This document shows positions 31,125 to 39,211 of a stretch of 41,348 bases of DNA, one piece after another. The stretch spans positions 1 to 41,348 of the forward strand of contig WAKG01000126.1 in assembly GCA_015523445.1 (NCBI GenBank), in the 5' to 3' direction. This DNA is from Desulfurococcales archaeon (GTDB lineage Archaea > Thermoproteota > Thermoprotei_A > Sulfolobales > Acidilobaceae). Under the pieces are notes generated by a model that had not been told where the DNA came from, did no database searches, and saw nothing but the letters and a program-made list of their open reading frames with translations. Positions within the stretch are counted from its first letter, which is position 1. Every line of letters starts with the position of its first letter. The translations under genes and the position numbers were made by a program.

Positions 31125-31829
31125 GTGGTCCTGGTGGCAAGACTCACATACCTAGGCCACGCTGCCTTCATGCTAGAGCTGGACGGGAAGAGAATATTGA
31201 TAGATCCGTGGCTCTCCAACCCACTCTCCCCAATGAAGCCCGAGGAGGCCAAGGACGTAGACCTCGTGATAGTAACCCACGGTCACTTCGACCATATAGG
31301 CGATGCACCCAAGATACTGGCCAACAATCCTAGGGCTAAGGTTGTTGCCGTCTACGAGCTCGCTAGCCACGTAGCTAAGCAGGCGGGAATAGGTGATGAC
31401 AGGGTGGTTGGAGGCAACATAGGAGGACCTATGAAGGTGGATGGACTCGACATAGCCCTCACACCAGCTACACACAGCAGTAGTGGGATCGGCGTCGCTA
31501 CAGGCGTCGTGGTTAGGGGCGAGGAGGCCACCGTGTACCACGCTGGTGACACGGGCGTGTTCATGGATATGAGGATCATAGGAGAAATCTACAAGCCCCA
31601 CGTAGCCCTGCTCCCGATAGGAGGCCACTTTACTATGGACCCTGTGGAGGCGGCTAAGGCAGTGGAACTCCTCAGGCCTAGGGTTGCGATACCCATGCAC
31701 TACGGCACCTTCCCCATCCTGTATGGGAAACCTGAGGACTTCGAAAAACTAGTAGACTCCAAGTGCCTACCGACGGAGGTTAAGGTCCTCAAACCAGGAG
31801 AGTCCTATGAGTTCAGCTTTAAGAGGTAA
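31125..31829 (+). CDS. UPF0173 metal-dependent hydrolase (metallo-beta-lactamase fold)
   Basis: The 234 residues carry the metallo-beta-lactamase motif VTHGHFDHIGDA (about 47-58), ATHSSSG, YHAGDTGVFMDM (Asp) and PMHYGTFP (His) in UlaG/UPF0173 order. The substrate is unknown; relatives hydrolyse phosphodiesters or lactones. The start is GTG 31125, or GTG 31134 if the AUG-like spacing to GGGTGG is followed. It diverges from map. Confidence 0.9.
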   Translation: MVLVARLTYLGHAAFMLELDGKRILIDPWLSNPLSPMKPEEAKDVDLVIVTHGHFDHIGDAPKILANNPRAKVVAVYELASHVAKQAGIGDDRVVGGNIGGPMKVDGLDIALTPATHSSSGIGVATGVVVRGEEATVYHAGDTGVFMDMRIIGEIYKPHVALLPIGGHFTMDPVEAAKAVELLRPRVAIPMHYGTFPILYGKPEDFEKLVDSKCLPTEVKVLKPGESYEFSFKR

Positions 31830-31892
31830 CTGGTTCAGTCTTCCTCTTTTAACCTCTCCTCCGAGGCCCACCATCTTCTTGGTGGCTACGGG

Positions 31893-33710
31893 TTGAAGGT
31901 CAGGCTGGCAGTAATAGACTATGAGACATGTAAGCCGAGGAAGTGCAGCTACGAGTGTATCAATGTGTGCCCTGTGAATAAGACGGGTAAGGCTATAGCT
32001 ATAGAAGCGAGGCCAGAGCTGAAGGGGCAACCCGTTATATACGAGGATGCTTGTATAGGTTGTGCCCTCTGCGTCAAGGCGTGCCCCTTTGACGCCGTCT
32101 TCATAGTAAACTTACCCACCGAGCTTGAAGAGGATGCGGTGCATAGGTATGGGATGAACTCGTTCAAGCTATACAGGCTCCCAGTACCCAAGCCGGGCCA
32201 GATTGTAGGGATTATAGGTAGGAATGGTACCGGTAAGACGACTGCCATAAGGATCCTAGCAGGAGAGCTGAAGCCCAACCTAGGCGACCCTGGAGCCGAG
32301 CCGGATTGGAGCGAAGTCATTAGAAGATTCCGGGGCAGCGAGCTCCAGACCTACTTCCAAAAGCTCTCCTCCAAGTCCCTGAAGCCGGCTCATAAGATAC
32401 AATACGTTGACCTGGTGCCCAGGTATGTTAAGGGCACCGTGGGGAGCCTCCTCTCGAGGGCCGATGAGAGGGGGGTGGCTAAGGACCTAGCAGGAGAGCT
32501 GGGGCTGGACAAGCTTTGGGATAGAGATATAAGGTATCTCAGCGGGGGAGAGCTGCAGAAGCTCCTTATAGCGGCTACCCTCAGCAAAGAGGCCGATATA
32601 TACATCTTCGACGAGCCGAGTAGCTACCTGGATGTCAGGGAGAGGATGAGGGTTGCAAGGCTTATACGCTCCGAGGTTAAGGGCAACAGGTACTTCCTAG
32701 TGGTAGAGCACGACTTGGCAGTTCTTGACTACCTGAGCGATATAGTCCACATAATATACGGGGACCCCGGAGTCTACGGGATCGTCTCCAAGCCCTACGG
32801 CGTCAGGACAGGGATAAACGCCTTCCTAGACGGGTACCTTCCAGCCGAGAATATGAGGCTGAGGAAGGAGGCCATAATCTTCAGGAAGGCCTATGAGGCT
32901 GGGGAGGCCATAGAGGGCCGAGAGTCTAGGGGTCGCTACCTAGCCTGGACCGGCCTAGAAGTAGCCATGGGAGACTTCACTCTAACAGTTGAGGAGGGCG
33001 AGGTCTGGAGCGGGGAGGTTATAGGCATTGTAGGCCCCAACGGCATAGGTAAGACTACGCTGATCAGGACTATAGCTGGTCAGGTGAAGCCCCGTAGAGG
33101 CGTTGTCTACACCGAGGGGGAGGTCTCTATAAGCTACAAGCCCCAGTACATCAGCCCGGAGATGTTTCCCGACGCGGCTGTCGGAGATGTGCTTAGGATG
33201 GCCAACCCTGAGGCGGTAGTCCCCGGCTCCTGGCTATACCAGGAGCTAGTGAAGAAGATGAGATTGGATAGGCTGTGGGATAGGAGTGCTAGAAAGCTTA
33301 GTGGCGGCGAGATGCAGAAGCTGGCTATAGCTGTCGCTCTTTCTAGGGAGGCTGATGTCTACCTTCTGGATGAGCCGTCTGCATATCTGGATGTGGAGGA
33401 GAGGCTAGGGGTTGCAAGGATAATTAGGAGGCTAACCGAGACCCGCGGGGCTGCCGCCTTTGTGGTTGAGCACGACGTCATGCTTCAAGACTTCATAAGT
33501 GATAGGCTGATTGTAGTGCTGGGCGAGCCCGGATTCAGGGGCCACGCGTATAGGCCTATGAGCCTGAGGGAGGGCATGAACATCTTCCTTAGAGAGCTAG
33601 GGGTGACGTTTAGGAGAGATAAGCAGAGTGGGAGGCCCAGGGTAAACAAGGAGGGGAGCTACCTCGACAGGATGCAGAAGTCCAGGGACCAGTACTACTA
33701 CGTGGAGTAG
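31893..33710 (+). CDS. ABCE1 / RNase L inhibitor homologue, ribosome-splitting ATPase
   Basis: ABCE1 splits the ribosome after termination with aRF1. Two iron-sulfur cysteine sets occur at the N-terminus (TCKPRKCSYECINVCP and CIGCALCVKACP). Two ABC domains follow: Walker A GRNGTGKTT and GPNGIGKTT; signatures LSGGELQKL and LSGGEMQKL; Walker B IYIFDEPSSYLDV and VYLLDEPSAYLDV; His switches in VVEHDLAV and VVEHDVML. The length of 605 matches the family. The TTG start has GGTGG about 9 bases upstream; a weak CTTTTAACC at 31845-31853 may be its TATA box. Confidence 0.95.
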   Translation: MKVRLAVIDYETCKPRKCSYECINVCPVNKTGKAIAIEARPELKGQPVIYEDACIGCALCVKACPFDAVFIVNLPTELEEDAVHRYGMNSFKLYRLPVPKPGQIVGIIGRNGTGKTTAIRILAGELKPNLGDPGAEPDWSEVIRRFRGSELQTYFQKLSSKSLKPAHKIQYVDLVPRYVKGTVGSLLSRADERGVAKDLAGELGLDKLWDRDIRYLSGGELQKLLIAATLSKEADIYIFDEPSSYLDVRERMRVARLIRSEVKGNRYFLVVEHDLAVLDYLSDIVHIIYGDPGVYGIVSKPYGVRTGINAFLDGYLPAENMRLRKEAIIFRKAYEAGEAIEGRESRGRYLAWTGLEVAMGDFTLTVEEGEVWSGEVIGIVGPNGIGKTTLIRTIAGQVKPRRGVVYTEGEVSISYKPQYISPEMFPDAAVGDVLRMANPEAVVPGSWLYQELVKKMRLDRLWDRSARKLSGGEMQKLAIAVALSREADVYLLDEPSAYLDVEERLGVARIIRRLTETRGAAAFVVEHDVMLQDFISDRLIVVLGEPGFRGHAYRPMSLREGMNIFLRELGVTFRRDKQSGRPRVNKEGSYLDRMQKSRDQYYYVE

Positions 33711-33718
33711 ACCCTTGA

Positions 33719-34234
33719 CTACCTCTTCTTCTTAATTACTATCCTTGTGGGTATGGGGAACTTGTCCCCACCCCTCCTCAGAGCCTCCTTCACATGCTCC
33801 TCCACATTGTTCTTGCTCGTCCAGACCTCCAGTATCACGTGGCCCGGATAGACCCTTGCAGCGGTGCCTATAGGCTTGCCGAAGGCCTGCCTCATACCAT
33901 CCTGCAGCCTGTCTGCACCGGCGAACGCCATCAACTTGTTCTCCCTTAGGACGTGGTGCGGGTAGACCCTAATCCTGAAGTAGAAGTATTGGTCCCCTAT
34001 GGTACCTGCCAGGTACTTGTTCACCGCTATACGGGCTGCCTCGAGGGCGTTGTGCCTTATCTGGCCTGCCTCGATCGCTATTAACTCCCCCTTAAGCAAA
34101 TAGTTATCCATAACCTCGTGGCTCCCCATCTCGAACTTCGTTATCTTTGGCTGCGGGACTCCATGGATGTACTCCCTCCTAGTGTAGGGTGGGCCGCTAA
34201 ACTTGGTGTAGCACCTGGCTGGCCTGAGTGGCAT
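33719..34234 (-). CDS. rpl10e: Large-subunit ribosomal protein L10e (uL16)
   Basis: The 171-residue protein starts [20 protein letters not shown] and contains [20 protein letters not shown] and [13 protein letters not shown], as in archaeal/eukaryotic uL16. It ends in KKKR. It sits at the central protuberance near the peptidyl-transferase and tRNA elbow. A strong own promoter, CTATAAATACC at 34271-34281, stands 37-47 bases before the ATG, inside the gap after trm14. GGTGGGGG precedes the ATG. Confidence 0.96.
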   Translation of the reverse strand: MPLRPARCYTKFSGPPYTRREYIHGVPQPKITKFEMGSHEVMDNYLLKGELIAIEAGQIRHNALEAARIAVNKYLAGTIGDQYFYFRIRVYPHHVLRENKLMAFAGADRLQDGMRQAFGKPIGTAARVYPGHVILEVWTSKNNVEEHVKEALRRGGDKFPIPTRIVIKKKR

Positions 34235-34270
34235 AGCCTACCCCCACCTAGCACTCCTGGAGCTGGCTGG

Positions 34271-34281
34271 GTATTTATAGT
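34271..34281 (-). promoter_or_regulatory. TATA box of rpl10e
   Basis: Reverse-strand CTATAAATACC lies 37 bases before the L10e ATG, in good archaeal spacing. The upstream methyltransferase gene ends at 34285. Confidence 0.65.
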
Positions 34282-34284
34282 GTG

Positions 34285-35358
34285 CTATCCTGGCTTCTCG
34301 AGTAATAGGATTGAGGCCCATAGGTCGCCATGCCTAACCTTCCTAGCGTGGGCTAGCCTCAGCCCCTCGCTCCTAGTAACCTTCTCCATGTAACCTGACT
34401 CCGTGGTTATAATCGCCGCCCTGCCACCTGGAGTTAGGGCGTATGCTAGGCCCCGGGCTAGGCCCTTGTATACCCGCCTAACCATTCTTGGGTCACCCAT
34501 CCTGATCCCGTATGGAGGGTTGCTAACCACCACGTTTACGCTATCTGGGTCTACCAGCTCCTCCAGCCTAGTCGAGTCTCCGGTCATGAACCTTATCCTG
34601 TTATACACTCGGGCCGCCAGGGCGTTCTCGATTGCACCCTTTATGTAATATGGGTTCTTGTCTATACACAGTATCCTAGAGTTTTCAAGGAGCATGGCCG
34701 CCTCTATAGCCACTGTGCCCCCGCCGCACATGGGATCCATAACGGTATCACCATCCCTTGCCCTGGCTAGCCTCAGCATGGAATATGCTATCGACGGTTT
34801 CAGCGCTGCTGGATGGTCGTAGACCCTGTATCCCCTCCTGTGGAGCGACCTCTCTCCTGTGAGGAGTATCCCCATGCTAAATAGGTCCTCGTCTACCTCC
34901 GAGTAAACAACCACAGTTGGACTGTTCAGCCTGACCCCTATACTCTTCCCTGAGGACCTTGCAGCATCAACTACTGCCTGCCCGACCATCCTAGATAGAT
35001 CCATGCTAGTGTACTCATGCCCCTCCCCTATCCTCACACTCTCTACTGCGAAGTTAGACCCATCCGGGATGTAGCTGGTTACCCTGGAGGATAACGCTAT
35101 CCTGTAGATCTCCTCCAGTGCATCCCTTGTCTTCGGGACCCTGGCGCTAGCGAGAAGTAGTATGGCCGCGTGGAGGGACCTCATGGATGAGGCCCTAGAG
35201 TAGACCCATTCTAGGTCCCCCTCGGCCTCTACTATAATCCTGCCCCTGCCGCTCCTAACCTCTATCGGATTACACCTGGCCTCCCAGGCGCACTCCTCAA
35301 GCGCCACATCCTCTAGGCCCGGGTTTACTTTGAGTAGTAATCTCACCCTCCGCTTCAC
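34285..35358 (-). CDS. THUMP-domain tRNA (guanine-N2)-methyltransferase, Trm14-like
   Basis: The first 150 residues resemble an N-terminal ferredoxin-like plus THUMP region (LLLKVNPGLEDVALEECAWE; VRIGEGHEYTSMDLSRMVGQ). The rest is a Rossmann methyltransferase with HRRGYRVYDHPAALKPSIAY, DPMCGGGTVAIEA (motif I), CIDKNPYY and the N-P-P-Y site SNPPYGIR. Trm14 makes m2G6 and the related TrmG10 makes m2G/m22G10. The H-R-R-G-Y-R string favours the Trm14/RlmL branch. The GTG start at 35358 has weak upstream purines. It lies in line with trmJ upstream on the same strand, 46 bases apart. Confidence 0.87.
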   Translation of the reverse strand: MKRRVRLLLKVNPGLEDVALEECAWEARCNPIEVRSGRGRIIVEAEGDLEWVYSRASSMRSLHAAILLLASARVPKTRDALEEIYRIALSSRVTSYIPDGSNFAVESVRIGEGHEYTSMDLSRMVGQAVVDAARSSGKSIGVRLNSPTVVVYSEVDEDLFSMGILLTGERSLHRRGYRVYDHPAALKPSIAYSMLRLARARDGDTVMDPMCGGGTVAIEAAMLLENSRILCIDKNPYYIKGAIENALAARVYNRIRFMTGDSTRLEELVDPDSVNVVVSNPPYGIRMGDPRMVRRVYKGLARGLAYALTPGGRAAIITTESGYMEKVTRSEGLRLAHARKVRHGDLWASILLLEKPG

Positions 35359-35404
35359 CCTCTCTAGGGGGCTCCTGTGTGTGGGCTCTGTAATTAACCA
35401 GGGC

Positions 35405-36106
35405 TTAGCTTGTGGTGCATCCTGGTATTCTTCTACAGGTTTTTGATAGGAGGTAGAGTAGGTGTTCTACCTCCCTCCTGGACCCCGACTTGGCCGCCAT
35501 TCTCCTGAGCGCCACGACTATGTCGCTACTCCTCTTCGCATCCTCTATTATGGCTGATACTAGCGCCCTAGTGTATCCCTCTAGCAGGCTTAGTAGCCTC
35601 TCGTCAGGGGGCTCCAGTTGTGGGGTCTTACCCTTGATCTTGTAGATCTCGTAGAGGTATATCGCTATCGAGGTTGCCAGGTTGAGTGTAGGATACTCTG
35701 GATTGGCTGGTATTGTGGATAGTAGGCTGCACTGAGCTATCTCACTCCTTGTAAGGCCCACGCTCTCCCTTCCGAAGACTAGGGCAACGATGCCCTGGGA
35801 CGAGGCCGCTATCTCTGCCGCCTTCTCTGGAGATACGGGGTTGCGGAGTACATCCCTCTCCCTTGCTATCGCCGTCGTGCATACTGAGAGTGAAACCTCT
35901 TTCAGCGCCTCCTCGAGCGCCTCTACGATCCTAGCCCTTGCTAGGACCTCAGCCCCGCGAGCGCTATACTCCATCGCCTCCTCCACACTGGTCTTGGGCG
36001 AGACGAGGTATAGCTCGTCCACCTCGAAGTTCCTGGCCAGCCTGGCTGCCACCCCTAGGTTCATGGCCCCCTCTGTGCCGACTAGCACTAGCCTTAGCCT
36101 ATCCAT
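35405..36106 (-). CDS. trmJ: SPOUT-family RNA 2'-O-methyltransferase, TrmJ-like
   Basis: SPOUT knot methyltransferase of 233 residues. The N-terminus LVGTEGAMNLGVAARLARNF is the TrmJ/SpoU opening (N-x-G-x-x-A-R). ALVFGRESVGLTRSEI and PANPEYPTLNLATSIAIYLY are the SAM-binding knot motifs. Archaeal TrmJ methylates the ribose of residue 32 in tRNA. The ATG follows GAGGGG about 9 bases upstream and lies 4 bases after the stop of the preceding gene, so it belongs to the pus10-to-trmJ cluster. Confidence 0.88.
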   Translation of the reverse strand: MDRLRLVLVGTEGAMNLGVAARLARNFEVDELYLVSPKTSVEEAMEYSARGAEVLARARIVEALEEALKEVSLSVCTTAIARERDVLRNPVSPEKAAEIAASSQGIVALVFGRESVGLTRSEIAQCSLLSTIPANPEYPTLNLATSIAIYLYEIYKIKGKTPQLEPPDERLLSLLEGYTRALVSAIIEDAKRSSDIVVALRRMAAKSGSRREVEHLLYLLSKTCRRIPGCTTS

Positions 36107-36110
36107 GCTG

Positions 36111-36722
36111 TTAGCCCCTCCTCTCTAGGACTACTGCCCTGATCGTCTCCATAAAGAATCTCTTCTCCACCCTGGCTAGGACCTTGTAGCCGTGCCTGGC
36201 GAGCTCCCTCTCCGGGTCGAGGGGTGATAGAGTTGAGTATACTATGAGTAGGGCTCTAGCCAGCCTAGGCGCGGCGGCTACAACATCCTCCAGGAGGCCA
36301 GTGGGCCCCCAGCTGGTGTAGAGCCACTCCTCGCATTCTCCCCGGGCTAGGCTCTTGTCATCCACACCCAGGTAGGGCGGGTTTGATATTGCAAGGTCGA
36401 AGCCGCCTGATATGCATGTGGATCCGTTGCACCTCGCCACTACTGCTGGGGCTGTGGATAGGGTGCACCTGGCAGTCTTGACAGCGTATGGGCTATGGTC
36501 CACTGCTAGTATCCTGGCTGGGGCTAGGATCTTGTGGGCTGCTAGGGCTAGGATCCCTGTCCCGGTCCCCAGGTCCACTACACTCTCAGCCCTAAGCCCT
36601 AGGCTGGCTGCCTTAGCTATAGCCTCCACTGCGGCCATGGTATCGTCTGAGGGATTGTAGACGCATGGGTGGATGCATATCCTGAGTTTTAGGCCCCCCG
36701 CTTCAACGACTCTAACCTCCAC
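36111..36722 (-). CDS. HemK/Mtq2-type protein glutamine methyltransferase
   Basis: The 203-residue class I methyltransferase has VVDLGTGTGILALAA (motif I), LAVDHSPYAVKTAR and ISNPPYLG, the N-P-P-Y site for amide-nitrogen methylation. It is short and lacks the helical N-terminal domain of bacterial PrmC, as do archaeal and eukaryotic Mtq2. The likely substrate is the GGQ glutamine of aRF1. The phrase HPCVYNPSDDT near the start is typical of the Mtq2 branch (Y-x-P-x-D-D-T). The GTG start overlaps the ksgA stop by 11 bases. Confidence 0.88.
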   Translation of the reverse strand: MEVRVVEAGGLKLRICIHPCVYNPSDDTMAAVEAIAKAASLGLRAESVVDLGTGTGILALAAHKILAPARILAVDHSPYAVKTARCTLSTAPAVVARCNGSTCISGGFDLAISNPPYLGVDDKSLARGECEEWLYTSWGPTGLLEDVVAAAPRLARALLIVYSTLSPLDPERELARHGYKVLARVEKRFFMETIRAVVLERRG

Positions 36723-37545
36723 ACTTGACCATCTCCTCCACGTCCTCCGGGGCGAGCTGGTAGACCCTCTTATCCCCTAGCCCCCTAGCGCATAACTCTA
36801 TCCCAAGCCTCTTGCTACACTCCCTCGCCATCTTGGCTGCTAGCCTTCTCCTCCCCGTGAATAGGCACCTGGCCACCTCCTCTAGGACTTCATCCCCGCT
36901 GGCCCACCTCCTGGCCCTCTCCAGCGTGAGTATGGCCCCGTTAACCCTGGGCTGGGGGTGGTAGTAGGTCCTGGGTATGACAGCTACCATCCTTGTCCTG
37001 AAGTATCTCTTGGCTAGGATCGTTATCCTGCCATAGCCTCCCGAGCCGGGCTCTGCCAGCAGCCTCCTGGCTACCTCCAGCTGCATGCCCAGTATCATGG
37101 CCTCAACGCTATTATTCCTGGCAGCAGCTGCTATGAGCCTAGTAGTTATGTTGTATGGAGTGTTCGAGACTATTAGAGGGGCCCTCCATGCCCCGGCCGC
37201 CTCGACCCCGTCTCCCCTGGTTATTGTTGTTGCGGGCATGCATCTAGATGCTATGGCTGAGCATGCCCAGGCTAGGCCGTGGTCTATCTCCACAGCGGCT
37301 AGCCTAGGGATGGATTGGTATAGCCTATAGGTTAGTATACACGCCCCTGGGCCTACTTCTAGTAGCGGGCTCATGCCCAGCTCCTCCGCCTCCCTGGCGA
37401 AGGCCTCTACACCGCGGGGGTCCACTAGGAAGTTCTGCCCTAACCTGTCTATGGCCTTGAGGCCGTGGCTCCTAAGGAGGCTTTTGAGCCAGGATAGGAG
37501 TGCTCCCTTGCCTAGGCCTAGTGGTGGACATGCTACCGTGTTCAC
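36712..37545 (-). CDS. ksgA: 16S rRNA dimethyladenosine transferase KsgA/Dim1
   Basis: KsgA dimethylates two adjacent adenosines near the 3' end of 16S rRNA. The 277 residues have DRLGQNFLVD, LLEVGPGACILTYRL, AAVEIDHGLAW and the N-x-P-Y site VSNTPYNITT (the usual Leu is Thr), followed by MQLEVARRLLAEPGSGGYGR and PRTYYHPQPRVNGAIL. The GTG at 37545 overlaps the DUF655 stop (GTGA). Translation may instead begin further in, but the overlap is typical for this cluster. Confidence 0.93.
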   Translation of the reverse strand: MNTVACPPLGLGKGALLSWLKSLLRSHGLKAIDRLGQNFLVDPRGVEAFAREAEELGMSPLLEVGPGACILTYRLYQSIPRLAAVEIDHGLAWACSAIASRCMPATTITRGDGVEAAGAWRAPLIVSNTPYNITTRLIAAAARNNSVEAMILGMQLEVARRLLAEPGSGGYGRITILAKRYFRTRMVAVIPRTYYHPQPRVNGAILTLERARRWASGDEVLEEVARCLFTGRRRLAAKMARECSKRLGIELCARGLGDKRVYQLAPEDVEEMVKCGG

Positions 37546-38420
37546 CGCTGCCTCTTCTCCCCCCTCATCTGGGGTAGGTAGTCGAAAAACGGGTACTGAG
37601 GGTCGGGGGGCGGTATGAAGAGGTAATATTTCGCCTCTCCCCGGATCTCCTCTGCTATCTTCTCCGCTAGAGCCTCTACCGGGTCCACCTTGAGTACCTT
37701 CTTCACCTCCTCGAAGCTTGTGAAGGGCCTCTTCTCCCTCTGCTTTACGGCCTGCTTCACCGTCCTTTTCCCTACACCTTTTAGGAGTTCTAGGGCGTGC
37801 TGCCTTATACTGATCAGCCCAGCCACGTTGAAGAATCTGACGAAGAAGTCCTCGTTCGAGATTATTATCCTCTTGATTGCCTCCACAAGGTTGCTCCTTG
37901 CCAGGTTTGTCAGGTTCTCGTATGTTATCGGTGTCCTGGGCACTACTAGGATCTTCGGCGAGAGCCCCTTGGCCTCTGCAGCCTTTGAGAGGTCCTCCAG
38001 GCCTACAACCCTCACCCTAGGCGTATCTGACTCTATCGCCTCCACTAGGGCCTGGTGGACATCATCCTGGAGATGCCTCAGCGAGGCGCAGTAGATCACG
38101 CCCTCGGGGCCTGGCAGGCAGCCTAGTGTTATCGTCATCCTCCTTATACCTCTCGGGGTAGGCACTGGTATGGTCTTCCCTATCTCCCTAGCTAGTGTGA
38201 CCCTGTCGAAAAGATCCATGTCCCCCACGGGCGTCCCATCTAGAAGTGTAAACTTCTTGACACCCACCGCCTGGGCTACGGGGCCATCCCTATGCTCCCT
38301 ATGGGGATCATTATATAGGCCATGTGGAATCACATCCAGTACTAGAGCCTCCACCTCTACCGCCGCCGGGTGGGGTTGAACCCTATCCTGCTGTCCCCTC
38401 TTGTGCCGCGGCCCCTGCAT
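37542..38420 (-). CDS. DUF655 (COG1491) RNA-binding protein with an extra central segment
   Basis: The family has an N-terminal OB-like part and C-terminal helix-hairpin-helix. Here residues about 22-62 (EALVLDVIPHGLYNDPHREH; GPVAQAVGVKKFTLLDG) and about 166-270 (ITYENLTNLARSNLVEAIKR; ELLKGVGKRTVKQ; YYLFIP) match that pattern. Usual DUF655 proteins are about 180-200 residues; this is 292. About 75 residues near 85-160 (including MTITLGCLPGPEGVIYCASL and LSPKILVVP) look like an inserted alpha/beta domain. The ATG at 38420 lies 53 or more bases after AATAATATA (38473-38484). The family always accompanies ksgA and rpo4 in archaea, which suggests a ribosome- or tRNA-linked role. Confidence 0.82.
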   Translation of the reverse strand: MQGPRHKRGQQDRVQPHPAAVEVEALVLDVIPHGLYNDPHREHRDGPVAQAVGVKKFTLLDGTPVGDMDLFDRVTLAREIGKTIPVPTPRGIRRMTITLGCLPGPEGVIYCASLRHLQDDVHQALVEAIESDTPRVRVVGLEDLSKAAEAKGLSPKILVVPRTPITYENLTNLARSNLVEAIKRIIISNEDFFVRFFNVAGLISIRQHALELLKGVGKRTVKQAVKQREKRPFTSFEEVKKVLKVDPVEALAEKIAEEIRGEAKYYLFIPPPDPQYPFFDYLPQMRGEKRQR

Positions 38421-38472
38421 GTCTAACCAACTCTACCCATTCCCGGGTGCCACTGGATATGAGGATACTTAG

Positions 38473-38484
38473 GTATATTATTAA
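38473..38484 (-). promoter_or_regulatory. TATA-like element upstream of the DUF655 gene
   Basis: The reverse strand reads TAATTAATAATA through 38473-38484, about 55-65 bases before the DUF655 ATG. It separates the downstream ksgA/trmJ half of the cluster from rpo4, though read-through is likely. Confidence 0.4.
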
Positions 38485-38507
38485 TTACCGTTTCCTAGAT
38501 TTTAATG

Positions 38508-38846
38508 CTACCTGCAGTCCTTCATAATCTCGAGGATCCTCGATACTAACTCCTCATCGTAGACTATCTCCTTGTCCATGGCTAGGACAAGCCTTACCTC
38601 TCCAGGAGTCTTGGGACACATGTTAACTAGATTTACCACTATCTCGGGGCGTAGCCCGAGCTCGGCTAGTTTTTCCACAGCCTCCCTCTCCCTAACAGGA
38701 TCCCTGCTCCCCACCAGCTTGAGGTATTCCCAGGTCCTTTCCTGCTCGGGCAGTATAGGTGGCTCCACATCCCTTATCCTAGACTCCATTATGCTTCTTG
38801 CCTCGGACCATGTTACCAACTGTTTATTGATGATCTTCCTTTTCAA
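38508..38846 (-). CDS. rpo4: RNA polymerase subunit Rpo4 (RpoF)
   Basis: Rpo4 pairs with Rpo7 to form the RNA polymerase stalk. The 112-residue protein starts at a TTG with AGGAGGGG about 8 bases upstream. It has MKRKIINKQLVTWSEARSIM at its start, a central helix pair (EYLKLVGSRDPVREREAVEK) and LVNMCPKTPGEVRLVLAMDK, the N-x-x-P-x-x-x-E-E/V-R string typical of the family. Confidence 0.9.
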   Translation of the reverse strand: MKRKIINKQLVTWSEARSIMESRIRDVEPPILPEQERTWEYLKLVGSRDPVREREAVEKLAELGLRPEIVVNLVNMCPKTPGEVRLVLAMDKEIVYDEELVSRILEIMKDCR

Positions 38847-38868
38847 CTATGAGCCCCTCCTTCCTGGG

Positions 38869-39168
38869 TTACCCGTTGAGCGGTCTTAGGTGTTCTGGTG
38901 TTACGAATAGAGTCTTCTCCTTCCTGCCTAGGTTTACCTTTACTATGTAGGCCCGTCCCCTGGTCCCGACTACTGTCCCTGTTAGGCCGTGGAATCTCCT
39001 GTGTGGCATGGCATAGTGGAATGATGGGTCTATCTTGATAACCACCTTATCCCCAATGCTATACTTCCTGAGGATCACGCTTAGCCTCGGCACGCCGCCC
39101 TTCTCCCTGACCTTCTTCCTGAGCAGCTTCCTAGTCCTGTGCCTGTAACCTCTTGGAGCCTTTACCAT
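38869..39168 (-). CDS. rpl21e: Large-subunit ribosomal protein L21e
   Basis: The 99 residues are basic and begin MVKAPRGYRHRTRKLLRKKV. GDKVVIKIDPSFHYAMPHRR, FHGLTGTVVG and the ending E-H-L-R-P-L are the SH3-like core of archaeal L21e. The ATG lies 43 bases after the pus10 stop. L21e and Rpo4 are commonly neighbours in archaea. Confidence 0.96.
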   Translation of the reverse strand: MVKAPRGYRHRTRKLLRKKVREKGGVPRLSVILRKYSIGDKVVIKIDPSFHYAMPHRRFHGLTGTVVGTRGRAYIVKVNLGRKEKTLFVTPEHLRPLNG

Positions 39169-39211
39169 CCCTGCTACCCCTCCATGCCCCCAGTGCCTCT
39201 ATATGGATTAT

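Noticed and set aside
31173-31700. A 175-codon reverse frame
   Set aside because: It is antisense to the UPF0173 hydrolase, whose metal-binding motifs are all on the forward strand.
38421-38507. A possible RNA gene between DUF655 and rpo4
   Set aside because: The gap holds a TATA-like element and AT-rich bases but no paired stems that I can support.
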